Origin: a candidate division Zixibacteria bacterium HGW-Zixibacteria-1
GTDB lineage: Bacteria; Zixibacteria; MSB-5A5; GN15; PGXB01
Assembly: GCA_002838945.1 (NCBI GenBank)
Contig: PGXB01000002.1
Coordinates: 213,474-277,473 of the forward strand
Direction: 5' to 3'
DNA: 64,000 bases
Shown here: piece after piece, positions 34,964 through 44,717 of the stretch
Layout: each line of letters starts with the position of its first letter
Position numbering within the stretch: the stretch's first letter is position 1
Translations under genes and position numbers: made by a program
Notes under the pieces: model-generated
Databases searched by the model: none
What the model saw: the letters and a program-made list of their open reading frames with translations, nothing else
What the model was told of the DNA's origin: nothing

Positions 34964-34991
34964 AAACGGCGGCTGTCAGCCGCCGTTTTTT
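34964..34991 (+). terminator. Terminator shared by citrate synthase (+) and histidine kinase (-)
   Basis: AAACGGCGGCT (34964-34974), loop GTC, AGCCGCCGTTT (34978-34988) and a T-run to 34991. Strong for the plus strand. The stop codon of the convergent kinase overlaps the T-run, so on the minus strand only a short TTT follows the hairpin. Confidence 0.88.
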
Positions 34992-37026
34992 ATTGAGGAA
35001 TTTTCACCCTGAATTCGGCTCCGCCCCCGGGTGGTGAAATCACTTCAATGCTCCCCTTGAACTCTTCGACTATCTGATGCACGATGGAAAGCCCCAGCCC
35101 GGTTCCCTTGTCCCGTGTTGTAAAATATGGTGTGAAAATCTTATGGCTTATTTCTTCGGGGATGCCCGGCCCGCTGTCCCTGACCAATAAAAATATGCCA
35201 TCCTTTTCCCTGGCGAGGGAAATGACAACCTCACCGCCGTATTTTTCACAGGCCTGAATCGCATTACGAATCAGGTTTATCAGAAGCTGCTTTAATCTGT
35301 CCTCGGATATCGGCGCAGAAACCTCCGGTTCGATTTGAGTCAATATTTTTATATCATCGCGTTGATTGCTCAGGGAGATAAGACTGACTGTTTCCGAAAC
35401 GATGCGGGTGAGATTCACCAATTTACCGGATTTCCCCTTATCCCTGGCCATGGACAAAAACCGGGTCACGATTTCATTGAGACGGCCGGCTTCGGATTTT
35501 ATCTGCCGCGCAAAATTATTGAACTCCTCGACATTCTCCTTCGGCTCAAACTCTCCCAGCAGCCGCTGTGCCGCTATTGAAATCGCATTAAGCGGGTTGC
35601 GTATCTCATGCGCCACACCCGCCGCCAGATCGCCAAGTTCAGTCAGGCGCTCCCGCCGCTGCGCCGTTTCTTCGAGTTCCTTTATATGGGTGTAATCATA
35701 GATAACCGCCACCGCCCCGCTCACATTCTGTTTTTCATCATATATCCGGCCGGTGTTAATCAATAGATACATTTTCCCGGCCGGCATCTGAAATGTCGTC
35801 TCCGCATCACCTGTTTCTTTTTCGCCCGCCAGAACCTTATCGAACGGGACGATCCCGCTGACCTCCAGATCGGGCCACATCCGGCCGACAATATCCTTCT
35901 CTTCGCAATGAAAGATATTCAGGAATTGCCGGTTGACCATTTCGACTTTACCGTCACGGCCGACCGCAATTAATCCGGCATTGATACTGTCGAAAACCTT
36001 TTCGGACAATGACCGGATTTTGCGAAACGATTGATCCAGGAATATTCGCTTTTGTTTGCCGCTTAAATACATCGCCGACAGCACCAGGGCCGCGAAAATC
36101 AGGAGACTCAGGAGAATCATCTGGCGATTATAACCGGCAACGATTTCATAATATTTGTCGAGGGGTATGCCCAAGCGGAAGATACCTTCGGGATATTCGA
36201 CCGATGAAAACTTCTTGACCATTTCCAGAATCGGGCGACCCTCGGATTCATACTCGCGCCAGACGACCGAATCAGCCGTGAGCGCCTCCTTGAGAAAAGG
36301 ATCTTTCTCGATTTTCAGTATCGGGCCGATTTTTCGTGAGGAGAAGACGATGCCGTCCATCGTTTGGAAGATGATGTACTCCACGCCAACTTCACGGGCG
36401 ATATTCTGGACCAGAAAACCGATACCGATATTTTCCTTGGCCTGAACAAAAAACAGTGCATCGGAAGCAATGACAATGACATTATTCTGGTCGGCGGTGC
36501 GGGTCAGATAATAAAGGCGGACATCACCAGGGAGACTGCCTTCCACGAATTGAAAGCTGCTTAAATTAATGGTGTCGGCCAGAAGTTCTTCGAGTTCGGG
36601 GATAACATAACCGTAAATCTCATTCGTATTGATAAAAACGCCCCTCGCTCCCGAGGCGATAAGATGCATATCTTTGTCAAAAATAAGGATGGCATCAACA
36701 CCGTAGCCCGAAGCAAAATCAGCCAGCTCGGGTGCCGAGAAATCAAGATTTGGACGGGTCTCAAGAAACCCGGCCAGGTCGGACAGCTTTTCCCGAACCA
36801 GCAGATCGAAAAAAGAGTTGGCCTTGATGGCGTTATCTGACGATAATACCAGACTTTCGATCAGGGCAGCGCCCTGACGGCGCAACAGTTGCAGATTGTC
36901 GCTGCGACTTTTTTCTATTCCCAGATAAGTCAGAATAAAAAGCAGGACGCCAAATATTGCAATTAGAGGAAGAATGAATTTGGCCCTGCCGAATCCCGAC
37001 AAATGATCAGTCTTAGAGCTCGGCAT
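34990..37026 (-). CDS. Membrane sensor histidine kinase with extracytoplasmic sensor and PAS domain
   Basis: A 678-residue kinase. Membrane helices at ~16-36 and ~302-322 enclose a ~265-residue sensor region of double-Cache-like make-up (DAILIFDKDMHLIASGARG, YIIFQTMDGIVFSS). Inside the cell come a PAS domain (~340-445), the dimerisation helix with phospho-acceptor H473 in GVAHEIRNPLNAI, and an intact HATPase domain (NLIRNAIQAC, DSGPGIPEE, YFTTRDKGTGLGL). All catalytic boxes are present. No response regulator gene lies next to it. It follows another sensor kinase by 50 bases, so the two may be co-transcribed and share a partner. Confidence 0.9.
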   Translation of the reverse strand: MPSSKTDHLSGFGRAKFILPLIAIFGVLLFILTYLGIEKSRSDNLQLLRRQGAALIESLVLSSDNAIKANSFFDLLVREKLSDLAGFLETRPNLDFSAPELADFASGYGVDAILIFDKDMHLIASGARGVFINTNEIYGYVIPELEELLADTINLSSFQFVEGSLPGDVRLYYLTRTADQNNVIVIASDALFFVQAKENIGIGFLVQNIAREVGVEYIIFQTMDGIVFSSRKIGPILKIEKDPFLKEALTADSVVWREYESEGRPILEMVKKFSSVEYPEGIFRLGIPLDKYYEIVAGYNRQMILLSLLIFAALVLSAMYLSGKQKRIFLDQSFRKIRSLSEKVFDSINAGLIAVGRDGKVEMVNRQFLNIFHCEEKDIVGRMWPDLEVSGIVPFDKVLAGEKETGDAETTFQMPAGKMYLLINTGRIYDEKQNVSGAVAVIYDYTHIKELEETAQRRERLTELGDLAAGVAHEIRNPLNAISIAAQRLLGEFEPKENVEEFNNFARQIKSEAGRLNEIVTRFLSMARDKGKSGKLVNLTRIVSETVSLISLSNQRDDIKILTQIEPEVSAPISEDRLKQLLINLIRNAIQACEKYGGEVVISLAREKDGIFLLVRDSGPGIPEEISHKIFTPYFTTRDKGTGLGLSIVHQIVEEFKGSIEVISPPGGGAEFRVKIPQ

Positions 37027-37076
37027 GGCCTTAAATTAGATTTTTTGATATATCCGGTCAATATATATTTGGGCAA

Positions 37077-38999
37077 TTATACCGGAACGGTCTTCTCTGT
37101 TTTCTCGGAGATATTGCCGGCATTTACATCCTGTGGCCGGCTGATGGGAATCTTTATTTCGAAAATAGACATGGAATCTTCACCGCTGTGATATGATAGC
37201 TCTCCATTATGATTGTCGACGATGTTTTTGCAGGTGATGAGCCCCAGGCCGGTACCGTCGCGCTTGGTGCTGAATCGTTTTATGAAGAGATTACCGATTT
37301 TCTCCGGCGGAACACCCGGGCCGCCATCGGCAATCTTGATTATCGCCATATTTGATGATTCATCGGCAGCCGTGCTGATGACCATCCAGCGATTATCCTT
37401 GACCTTGGCCATGGCTTCGGCAGCATTGGTGACCAGATGAACCAGCAAATGCTGAATCTGACTGGCGTCGATTTCGACCAGCGGCAGGTTCTCGGAGAGA
37501 TTGGTGCAGATAAAAATATTGTCAAATTTGTTTTGCGGTTTGAGGAAGGCAATCAGGTTCTCCGCCAATTGATTCAGATCTTCTTTGGTAAATTCACTGT
37601 TTTCATCACTGAAACGAGTCAAACCATCGGTAAACGTCGAGATCCGGCTGACAGTATCTTTCATGATGGCCAGTTTTTTGTCGACCTTTTCGGAATCATT
37701 TTTGGCTATGAACATGGGAATCAACTCCAGGTTCCCCTGAAGAATCGCGAGGTAGTTATTAATTTCATGGGCAATATCGCGGGCCATCTTACCTCTGGAA
37801 GCAATTCGGTCCAGCTTAAGAATCATACCCTGATAATTGGCGCTCTCGGAAATACTCTTAATAAAGTAAAGCATGGCCATGGGGCGGCCGCCCTCGGGCC
37901 CGAGCGGGGTGTGAACCAGTACCGCCGGGAACCGGACGCCATCCTGACGGCGACATATCACTTCCTGGCTTTCCAGGGATTCGGCTTTATCAATCGATGA
38001 TTTGTCCATATTAAGAACCGGAATCAGACTGGATATCTTCTTGCCGAGCATGTTGGATTGATTGCAGCCGAAATCTCGGGCCGCCGCCTGGTTATAGATA
38101 ATAACCTGATCATCGAGATCGGTCACGATGATGGCGTCGGGAGAATAATCCACCAAAGAAGTGAGTATCGATTCCGATTCCACCAGCGATTGGTTGGCTT
38201 TAATAAGCCGCTCATTGGCATTGGCCAGATCTCTTCTATTTTCCGACAATTTCCGTGACATCTCATTGAAACCGACCAGCAGCCCTTGAACCGATCTATC
38301 CCCGGTCACTTCCAGATGCACTTCCTTGCCGGAAGCGGTCTTTTCGAAACCGTCAAGAAGCTCACTCAAGGGCCGTTTGATGCCTTTGAATATGAGGTTT
38401 ATGATCAAGAGAGATATCAGCGCCGAAATCAAGAATAGGACAAAAAGCAAATAGGCGCGATTGTTTTGCGCAATTTTTGCGGCGGCATTCGGCGCCGCGA
38501 TAATCAAAGCATAATTTTCTGATTCATTTTCCGGCCCCACTGCATAGATAATATGGCTTCCGTCCCGGCCGAGAGTCGTGACATATTTTTCCCGGCTGGC
38601 CCTGAGAAGATCAAAAATCGCGCGTAATGGAACTCGGCTTGAATCAATGAAAATCTTTTCCCTTTCGGTGATGCCGAAACAAATAAGGCTGTCTTTGCCT
38701 GTCAGGGTATCATGATAAAGAAGATTGATATCCGTTATATATTCATTGTCATCGGCGATATTCTGAATTTTGGCGACAACATCCATCGGCATATCAAACG
38801 ATATCTCCGACGACTCAAGCAGGGGAAAGACCTTTTCTGCCGTAATCTTGACCTGATTATTAAGATTGGCGTACATCTGGTGACCGCTATCTTCCTGGGG
38901 ATAAAACAACACCAGCGCCAGAGCGGAAAAGATAAAGACTATTTGAATCAATATTAAATGGGAAACTCTGATAAGGAGACTGGGACTTCTAAAACGCAT
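37077..38999 (-). CDS. Membrane sensor histidine kinase with HAMP and PAS domains
   Basis: A 640-residue kinase with membrane helices at ~12-33 and ~182-204, a periplasmic sensor between them, a HAMP linker (~205-255, IKRPLSELLDGFEKTASGKE), a PAS domain (~275-395, PDAIIVTDLDDQVIIYNQAA), the phospho-acceptor H411 in ARDIAHEINNYLAI and a complete HATPase (HLVTNAAEAM, DGGPGVPPE, FSTKRDGTGLGL). The NY after HEIN is slightly unusual for the dimerisation helix but the key residues are kept. No receiver domain and no neighbouring regulator. No strong ribosome-binding site before ATG 38999. Confidence 0.9.
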   Translation of the reverse strand: MRFRSPSLLIRVSHLILIQIVFIFSALALVLFYPQEDSGHQMYANLNNQVKITAEKVFPLLESSEISFDMPMDVVAKIQNIADDNEYITDINLLYHDTLTGKDSLICFGITEREKIFIDSSRVPLRAIFDLLRASREKYVTTLGRDGSHIIYAVGPENESENYALIIAAPNAAAKIAQNNRAYLLFVLFLISALISLLIINLIFKGIKRPLSELLDGFEKTASGKEVHLEVTGDRSVQGLLVGFNEMSRKLSENRRDLANANERLIKANQSLVESESILTSLVDYSPDAIIVTDLDDQVIIYNQAAARDFGCNQSNMLGKKISSLIPVLNMDKSSIDKAESLESQEVICRRQDGVRFPAVLVHTPLGPEGGRPMAMLYFIKSISESANYQGMILKLDRIASRGKMARDIAHEINNYLAILQGNLELIPMFIAKNDSEKVDKKLAIMKDTVSRISTFTDGLTRFSDENSEFTKEDLNQLAENLIAFLKPQNKFDNIFICTNLSENLPLVEIDASQIQHLLVHLVTNAAEAMAKVKDNRWMVISTAADESSNMAIIKIADGGPGVPPEKIGNLFIKRFSTKRDGTGLGLITCKNIVDNHNGELSYHSGEDSMSIFEIKIPISRPQDVNAGNISEKTEKTVPV

Positions 39000-39096
39000 A
39001 ATAATATTCTTTCGTCATCAAAAAACCCGGATGTTGTCTAATATTATCGGTATCGGCAGGATGACTTAAGAATATTAGATGTTGAATAAAAAGAGG

Positions 39097-39174
39097 AAAA
39101 AAATAGGGAGTGGTGGAGGGGGGATGCCCGACTCTAACGTCAGGTGGCTGGAAAACCAGCACACACCACTCCCT
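39097..39174 (-). ncRNA. Candidate structured RNA ending in an intrinsic terminator
   Basis: On the minus strand AGGGAGTGGTG (39174-39164) pairs perfectly with CACCACTCCCT (39115-39105) across a 48-base interior, followed by A and seven T (39103-39097). Inside is a second hairpin GCTGG/CCAGC with a TTTT loop (39160-39147). The shape, an 11-bp closing stem with an ordered interior and a U-tract, is that of a small RNA or of a leader/attenuator ahead of the kinase at 38999. I do not recognise the family. The rest of the 489-base gap (39000-39488) holds only the trxB terminator and no supported gene. Confidence 0.45.
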
Positions 39175-39411
39175 AAATCTCTAACAACTCAATAAGAACA
39201 TAAGTTCAATTTCATGCCCCCCTAAAAAGCAATATCTGTGCCGGTAAAAGCACATTTGGCAAATATCTTTATATCCCGATGATATTCAATAGTTTTAGCG
39301 CATTTACACCATCTTGCCTCACAGGGCCTCAAACGCATTAATTATTATCCCAATAGTGTGTGTGCAAAATCGTTCACATTACCTGCAAATAGAAGATTTC
39401 TTTATACACGT

Positions 39412-39447
39412 TATAAAAATAAAAAGCCGTCCGTGTGAGGTACGGCC
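39412..39447 (-). terminator. Terminator downstream of trxB
   Basis: Minus strand: GCCGT, a bulged A and CC (39446-39439), six-base loop, GGACGGC (39432-39426), then TTTTTATTTTTA. A 7-bp stem with one bulge, 43 bases beyond the trxB stop codon. Confidence 0.65.
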
Positions 39448-39488
39448 TTTTGTATTTTACTCCCCGAACCGGCTGGTAATTAATGGCT

Positions 39489-40418
39489 TCAGCCTTCCAG
39501 TTCTTCGATATATTTATCCGCCGCGACAGCCGCAGTGGTGCCGTCGCCGACCGCATTCGTAATCTGACGAACGAGCTGCGATCGGACATCGCCGCAGGCA
39601 TATATGCCCTTGATCGATGTTTCCATGCGATCATTGGTGATTATATACCCCCCGGCGTCCTTCTTTAGCTCTTCGCGGAAAATATTCGAATTCGGCACAA
39701 ACCCTATAAAAACAAAAATTGCGCCGACCTCGAGTTCCGATGTCTTTCCCGTTTTCACATTTTTCAGGGTCAGGCTGTTTACCTTCTCATCACCATTGAT
39801 ACTCTCGACGACTGAATCCCAGATAAATTCCATTTTTGGATTCTTGAAGGCCCGATCCTGAATAATCTTTTGAGCCCGGAGCTGATCACGGCGATGAATC
39901 ACGATCACTTTCTTCCCGAATTTGGTCAGAAACATGCCCTCCTCGACCGCGGCATCGCCGCCGCCGGATACGGCAATAATTTGGTCCTTGAAAAAGGCCC
40001 CATCGCAGATGGCGCAATATGAGACACCCCGCCCGCTGAATTCTTTTTCTCCCGGAACGTTCAACTTGTGGGGTGATCCGCCGGTGGAGACTATAACCGC
40101 TTTGGCCCGGTAGATATCACCGGAAGCGCAGGCGACAACGCGATCATGTCCTTCGCTGTAAACTTCGACGACCTCGTCCGAGATTATTTCCAGCCCGAAC
40201 CGTTTGGCATGCTCGGTCATCTTCATGGATAATTCCGGACCCGAGATCAAATCGAATCCGGGGTAATCCTCAACCTCATGGGTGTTGGCAATTTGACCGC
40301 CGGGCATGTATTTCTCGATTAAAACGGTCTTTTGGTTGGCTCTGGCTCCATACAATCCGGCCGTCAGGCCGCCCGGCCCGCCCCCGACAATTACAATATC
40401 ATAGTTCTTTTCAGCCAT
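39489..40418 (-). CDS. trxB: Thioredoxin reductase
   Basis: A 309-residue flavoprotein that reduces thioredoxin with NADPH. FAD-binding VIVGGGPGGLTAGLYGARA at the N-terminus, redox pair in CAICDGAFFKD (~136-139), NADPH-binding VSGGGDAAVEEGMFL and HRRDQLRAQKI, and the C-terminal GIYACGDVRSQLVRQ. Fully typical. The active-site CxxC sequence is CAIC, slightly different from the E. coli CATC. It is 3 bases from the epimerase gene and is the last of four close minus-strand genes. Confidence 0.95.
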   Translation of the reverse strand: MAEKNYDIVIVGGGPGGLTAGLYGARANQKTVLIEKYMPGGQIANTHEVEDYPGFDLISGPELSMKMTEHAKRFGLEIISDEVVEVYSEGHDRVVACASGDIYRAKAVIVSTGGSPHKLNVPGEKEFSGRGVSYCAICDGAFFKDQIIAVSGGGDAAVEEGMFLTKFGKKVIVIHRRDQLRAQKIIQDRAFKNPKMEFIWDSVVESINGDEKVNSLTLKNVKTGKTSELEVGAIFVFIGFVPNSNIFREELKKDAGGYIITNDRMETSIKGIYACGDVRSQLVRQITNAVGDGTTAAVAADKYIEELEG

Positions 40419-40421
40419 CGA

Positions 40422-41306
40422 TTACCTCATATATTTTCTTATACCATCTTCAAAAGAAGTAAGTTTAATATCAAATATTTTAATCAACCGGCTATTGTCC
40501 GCCCTATTACCGGCCTCCAGCATTATCAATTGATCTTTTGTAACAGGTGCCGGTTTCATTATTTTCTCCAGTATGGCCGCATTAATTTTCATCAGCCACA
40601 ACGGTAAATATAAGCTTCCGCGCCGTTTATTCAAGACCCTTTTTAATATAGTGATAATCTGCCGATATTCCAAGACCTCGGGACCGCCTATCTCAAATAT
40701 CCGGTTGACAGTCTGCCGGTTTTCAAGCGTGTCCGACATCACTTTTGTCAAATCATTTATATATACCGGCTGCAGTTCATATCTTCCATTGCCGATGACC
40801 GGTATCAGCGGAAAACGGCCGATCATTCCGACCAGCATGCCCACAAAACCATCCCCCTCGCCGAACACCACCGACGGACGGAAAATGGTGTAATCCAGGC
40901 CGGAATTCCTGACCGCCTCTTCCGCCTTCCATTTACTCTGATGATATTTTGATCGTGCGTCGGCGGAGGCGCCGGCCGCCGACAGATAAATCAACCGCTT
41001 GACACCCTGTTCTCTGCAGGCGGAAACGACATTATATGTCCCCTCCACCACCGTTTTGTCGAAAGTAAGCCGCCTCGTCTCGGCAATTATACCGACCAGA
41101 TGATAAACAACTTCGATATTCTTGAAAGCTTCCGAAAGAGAATCGGAATCGTGAACATTGGCTTCGACAATCTCAACCGAATGCCCGGAATCGGCGGCAG
41201 GCTGCCTGCGGTGCGAGAGCAGGCGCAGGCTGTGTCCCCGCCCCGAAAGCTCCGCGACGAGATTCCGGCCTATAAATCCTGAGGCGCCGGTCACCGCAAT
41301 TTTCAA
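40422..41306 (-). CDS. NAD(P)-binding epimerase-like protein (NDUFA9/YbjT type)
   Basis: A 294-residue atypical short-chain dehydrogenase/reductase. The Rossmann glycine motif is VTGASGFIGRNLVAEL; further marks are VYHLVGIIAET, LIYLSAAGASADARSKYHQSKWKAEEAV (Y-x-x-x-K) and FRPSVVFGEGDGF. The pattern is that of complex-I NDUFA9-like and related proteins that bind NAD(P) but often lack known catalysis. Substrate unknown. Starts within the last bases of cobO (4-base ATGA overlap), hence coupled to it. Confidence 0.78.
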   Translation of the reverse strand: MKIAVTGASGFIGRNLVAELSGRGHSLRLLSHRRQPAADSGHSVEIVEANVHDSDSLSEAFKNIEVVYHLVGIIAETRRLTFDKTVVEGTYNVVSACREQGVKRLIYLSAAGASADARSKYHQSKWKAEEAVRNSGLDYTIFRPSVVFGEGDGFVGMLVGMIGRFPLIPVIGNGRYELQPVYINDLTKVMSDTLENRQTVNRIFEIGGPEVLEYRQIITILKRVLNKRRGSLYLPLWLMKINAAILEKIMKPAPVTKDQLIMLEAGNRADNSRLIKIFDIKLTSFEDGIRKYMR

Positions 41307-41851
41307 AAATCAACACCCCTCTGGGCCAGTATCCCTTTCTTAAAGGGATGTTTTATCTCTTTCATCTCCGTCACCAGATCGGCCTGCTCGATCAACCACG
41401 GCCTGGCCCCTCGGCCGGTTATGACCAGGTGCAGCTTTTCCGGCTTCCGGGCCACCAGCCCCTTCAAGTCATCATTGGAAATCAATCCCAGCGTCACCGC
41501 CACATTCATCTCATCGAGTATGACCAGCTCATATTTTCCCGATTCCATTTTTTCCAGCGCCAGATCAAAAGCTTTCCTGGCCGCTTCGCGGTGCTGCTCG
41601 ATCGGCTTATCGTCATCGAGGATTCCTACGAAGCCTTCACCCATTATGCTCAATTCCACATTGGGCGCCAGCCTCTTGAGACCATCCATCTCGCCGTATT
41701 TCCAGCTGCCCTTGATAAATTGCACTATCGCGACTTTCCAGTCATAGCCGACGGCCCGGATAGCCATGCCGAGCGCGGCAGTCGTCTTGCCCTTGCCGTC
41801 GCCGGTATAGACAATCAACAGGCCCTTATCTTTGCTTTTATTTTCAGTCAT
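41303..41851 (-). CDS. cobO: Cob(I)yrinic acid a,c-diamide adenosyltransferase
   Basis: A 182-residue CobO/CobA/BtuR-type corrinoid adenosyltransferase, which transfers the adenosyl group of ATP to reduced cobalt. Walker A VYTGDGKGKTTAALGMAIR, then QFIKGSWKYGE, LVILDEMNVAVTLGLI and VITGRGARPWLIEQADLVTEM. Complete and typical. No other cobalamin genes are in the window, so it may serve salvage rather than synthesis. Confidence 0.93.
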   Translation of the reverse strand: MTENKSKDKGLLIVYTGDGKGKTTAALGMAIRAVGYDWKVAIVQFIKGSWKYGEMDGLKRLAPNVELSIMGEGFVGILDDDKPIEQHREAARKAFDLALEKMESGKYELVILDEMNVAVTLGLISNDDLKGLVARKPEKLHLVITGRGARPWLIEQADLVTEMKEIKHPFKKGILAQRGVDF

Positions 41852-41880
41852 TCTTCCCTTCCCGGGTTAATGATCCATAA

Positions 41881-44562
41881 TTACTTTATCATTTCAGCAA
41901 GGATTTCAACAGGATGAACGACCCGGATGTTCCCGTCCATTTCAGCTCTTATTTTCATCTGGCAGGCCGGACAGGAAGTCATAATAAAATCGGCTCCGAT
42001 TTTTTGATACTCATCCTTTTTTTTCCTGAACATCATTTTTGATTCCTGGAAATGCACGAAACCATACGAACCGGCCTGGGCACAGCAGCGATCGGCATGC
42101 CCGGGATGTATGATATTAATATTATCGAATTTTTTCAACAATTTTTCCGGCTCCCCGTGCAATCCGGCGGCGCGAAGATGACATGGATTGTGATAGGTTA
42201 CATTTATTCGCTTCCCGGTGTCGAAAAGTGCCGTATCAGGGTCAAGCCTGTTAATGTACTGACTGATATCAAAGCATTTGCCGACAAGCTCGGCGGCTTT
42301 TTTCCTATATGTATCATTTTCATCGAACAATTTTTCATATTCCATCAATTTCAAAAGACATGAGGCACATCCCGTAATAATAGCTTTGAAATTACTCAGA
42401 TGGTCGATATTATAACGGGCCTTTTCAATAAGATTATTCCTGTGACCATACACCTCATACGGCAGCCCGCAGCATTTCTGATCGGGAATCGAAACCGACA
42501 CGCCAAACTTGTCAAAAACTCTGAACAGCGCCTCTCCTACGGCCGATTCAAGCAGATTGTCGGCGCATCCATGGAAGAAGGCCACGTCGCCGGTGTCGGC
42601 GCGCCGGTCGGCGCAGCGCTCTCGGAGTGACTTCCTGGCGATAGCCGGGAATCCGGTGGTGCGGTCGATGCCGAACATCGGCTTTCCGAATAACTGAAGC
42701 AGAGATTTCCCAAGATCGCTTTTCAGAAGCGGCTCTGCCAACCGACCAAGCCGCAGCGAAAGATTCAGGAGCGCTTCATTGTCGGCATAAGCCACTGCCA
42801 TTTTTGACAGGGCGGTCGGCTGCTGTGAGCGGAAATTTATTATTTCCGCCGCGATATCGACACCGGCGGGACAGACGGTGGCGCAATTCTTGCAGTTTAA
42901 ACAGTACTGCAGATATGCTTTCAAATTTTGATGTGTTTCGCCCGATTGATTCATGACCCTCAACCATCCCCTCGGAGACAAATCCTCTCTTCGGAAATGA
43001 TCATAAGCCGGACAATATCCGTTGCACTTGCCGCACGCCGCACAGAATGATTTGATTTTTTCGAAATCAATTCTATCGGTAAATGGCGCTTCACTCAGTA
43101 CGGAACCGGGTGACAATATTTTGTCGGCATCAAGCAATGATTTTATCTGAATGAAAATCGAGTAGATCGCATCGCCATAAACCTTCCTGACCATCGGCGC
43201 GCGAAGCCTTCCATCGGCATGCTCGGCCGTGCTGGAACCTCCCACTGCGATAACCCGGTCATAAACCTGGTCATAAATTTTTTGAGCCAGCTCGAATTCG
43301 TCTTTTTTATTGAAATCGAAAAGCGGCCTGATATGCAGATTGCCGTCACCAATATGCCCGAATATCCCAAATGTCAGGTCGTGTTTTGCAAAAAGGGCCG
43401 TAACATATTCAATAAATGATGGTATCTCATTCGACGGCAATGAGACATCTTCAACCAGTGATATCGGCCGGCGGGTGGGGTGATGCCGATAAAGGGTCGG
43501 GACAATCGCCTTTCTCGCTTTCCAGAGGGATGCCATCGCCGCGGGATCGGAAGCAAAATCGGGCCGAGCCGCCAAATCGAGCCGGCCGGCAATACTGTTG
43601 AAATGGTTTCTACTGCCGGCAATTTCATCGTCGAATTCAACCAGTAACAAAGCGGCGGCATTTGGCGGAATGTCGAAACGGTCACGGCCGATAAGATCAA
43701 GAGTCGCACCATCGACAATCTCCAAACCCGAAGGTCCCGCCGCCAGAATCGGCTCGACGGCCTTCCCGGCATCGACCAATGATTTAAAATACAGCCGTAT
43801 CGTAAGCTTATCTTTTGGAATGGGAAGCAGGCGCAATTCGGCGGCGGCAATGACAGCCAGGGTTCCTTCGGACCCGACAATCAGGGCCGGTAAATCATAA
43901 ATCCCATGATCGAAATTTTCGACCACCTGCAGCAAGTTATATCCCGCTGAGTTCTTCTTGAGACGCGGCCAGCGTGCCTTTATTAAGGCGGCATTGTCTT
44001 TGAGCAAATCATATACCCTGGCATATTCCGGCGCCTCGGCAAAAAACCGTTTTTGTTCTTCCGAACCTATTTGAAGTTTTCGAAGAACCTGCTTTTTGCC
44101 CGTGGCATCGATGACCTGAAGCTGCTCGACAAAATGTGAGGTCAAGCCATATTTGACCGACCTAGGACCGGACGAATTATTGGCCAGCATGCCGCCGATC
44201 TGACAGGAATCGCCTGATGAAGGATCAGGCGGGAAAAAGAGCCCATAATCGGCAAGCACAAGATTCAACTCATCATATATTATTCCTACCTGCGTAAGAA
44301 CCGATTTCCTGTCGGGATCGATTTGAATAATATCCTTTAAATTCCCGAAATCGAGTATCAGTCCATCCCCCAGAGCGCCTCCGGCCAACCCGGTTCCCCC
44401 TCCCCGAGGAGTAACGCTGAGATTATTATGCCGGGCATATGCGATCGCCTCCCTGATATCATCCTCGGATTTAATCGACACGATTGCTGCCGGCCGCAAT
44501 TCATAAATGGAGCCATCCGAGGCATAAGCGGTCCGGCCTATGTTACTTTTTATGAATTCCAT
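41881..44562 (-). CDS. FAD/Fe-S 2-hydroxyacid dehydrogenase (fused GlcD-GlcF type)
   Basis: An 893-residue fusion. Residues 1-~470 are a VAO-type flavin domain (SVTPRGGGTGLAGGALGDGLILDFG, FPPDPSSGDSCQIGGMLANNSSG, FGHIGDGNLHIRP). Residues ~500-570 carry two 4Fe-4S motifs (CAACGKCNGYCP and CLNCKNCATVCP). Residues ~650-893 contain two CCG-type domains (DQKCCGLPYEVYGH, ADRCCAQAGSYGF). The same layout is seen in YdiJ/D-2-hydroxyglutarate or D-lactate dehydrogenases that pass electrons from the flavin through Fe-S to quinones or other carriers. Substrate not assignable. No clear ribosome-binding site. It is divergent from the Rrf2 regulator 260 bases away, which may control it. Confidence 0.85.
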   Translation of the reverse strand: MEFIKSNIGRTAYASDGSIYELRPAAIVSIKSEDDIREAIAYARHNNLSVTPRGGGTGLAGGALGDGLILDFGNLKDIIQIDPDRKSVLTQVGIIYDELNLVLADYGLFFPPDPSSGDSCQIGGMLANNSSGPRSVKYGLTSHFVEQLQVIDATGKKQVLRKLQIGSEEQKRFFAEAPEYARVYDLLKDNAALIKARWPRLKKNSAGYNLLQVVENFDHGIYDLPALIVGSEGTLAVIAAAELRLLPIPKDKLTIRLYFKSLVDAGKAVEPILAAGPSGLEIVDGATLDLIGRDRFDIPPNAAALLLVEFDDEIAGSRNHFNSIAGRLDLAARPDFASDPAAMASLWKARKAIVPTLYRHHPTRRPISLVEDVSLPSNEIPSFIEYVTALFAKHDLTFGIFGHIGDGNLHIRPLFDFNKKDEFELAQKIYDQVYDRVIAVGGSSTAEHADGRLRAPMVRKVYGDAIYSIFIQIKSLLDADKILSPGSVLSEAPFTDRIDFEKIKSFCAACGKCNGYCPAYDHFRREDLSPRGWLRVMNQSGETHQNLKAYLQYCLNCKNCATVCPAGVDIAAEIINFRSQQPTALSKMAVAYADNEALLNLSLRLGRLAEPLLKSDLGKSLLQLFGKPMFGIDRTTGFPAIARKSLRERCADRRADTGDVAFFHGCADNLLESAVGEALFRVFDKFGVSVSIPDQKCCGLPYEVYGHRNNLIEKARYNIDHLSNFKAIITGCASCLLKLMEYEKLFDENDTYRKKAAELVGKCFDISQYINRLDPDTALFDTGKRINVTYHNPCHLRAAGLHGEPEKLLKKFDNINIIHPGHADRCCAQAGSYGFVHFQESKMMFRKKKDEYQKIGADFIMTSCPACQMKIRAEMDGNIRVVHPVEILAEMIK

Positions 44563-44717
44563 ACGATTCAGTACACGTTTTACATTACACCATGCATATT
44601 ATTATTTTAATACGCTTTCACTTACAGATGTAATATATCTATTTTACTCCGACCGTCAAATCCTTAAGTCCGCCAATAAAAAAGATTATTATTTTGTGAA
44701 AAAAATAACAAATTCTA

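Noticed and set aside
39200-39225. Eight-codon ORF (MKLNLCSY) after AGGGGGG on the minus strand, ahead of the structured RNA
   Set aside because: Considered as an attenuator leader peptide, but the ribosome-binding site is only one or two bases from ATG and no regulatory codon run is present.
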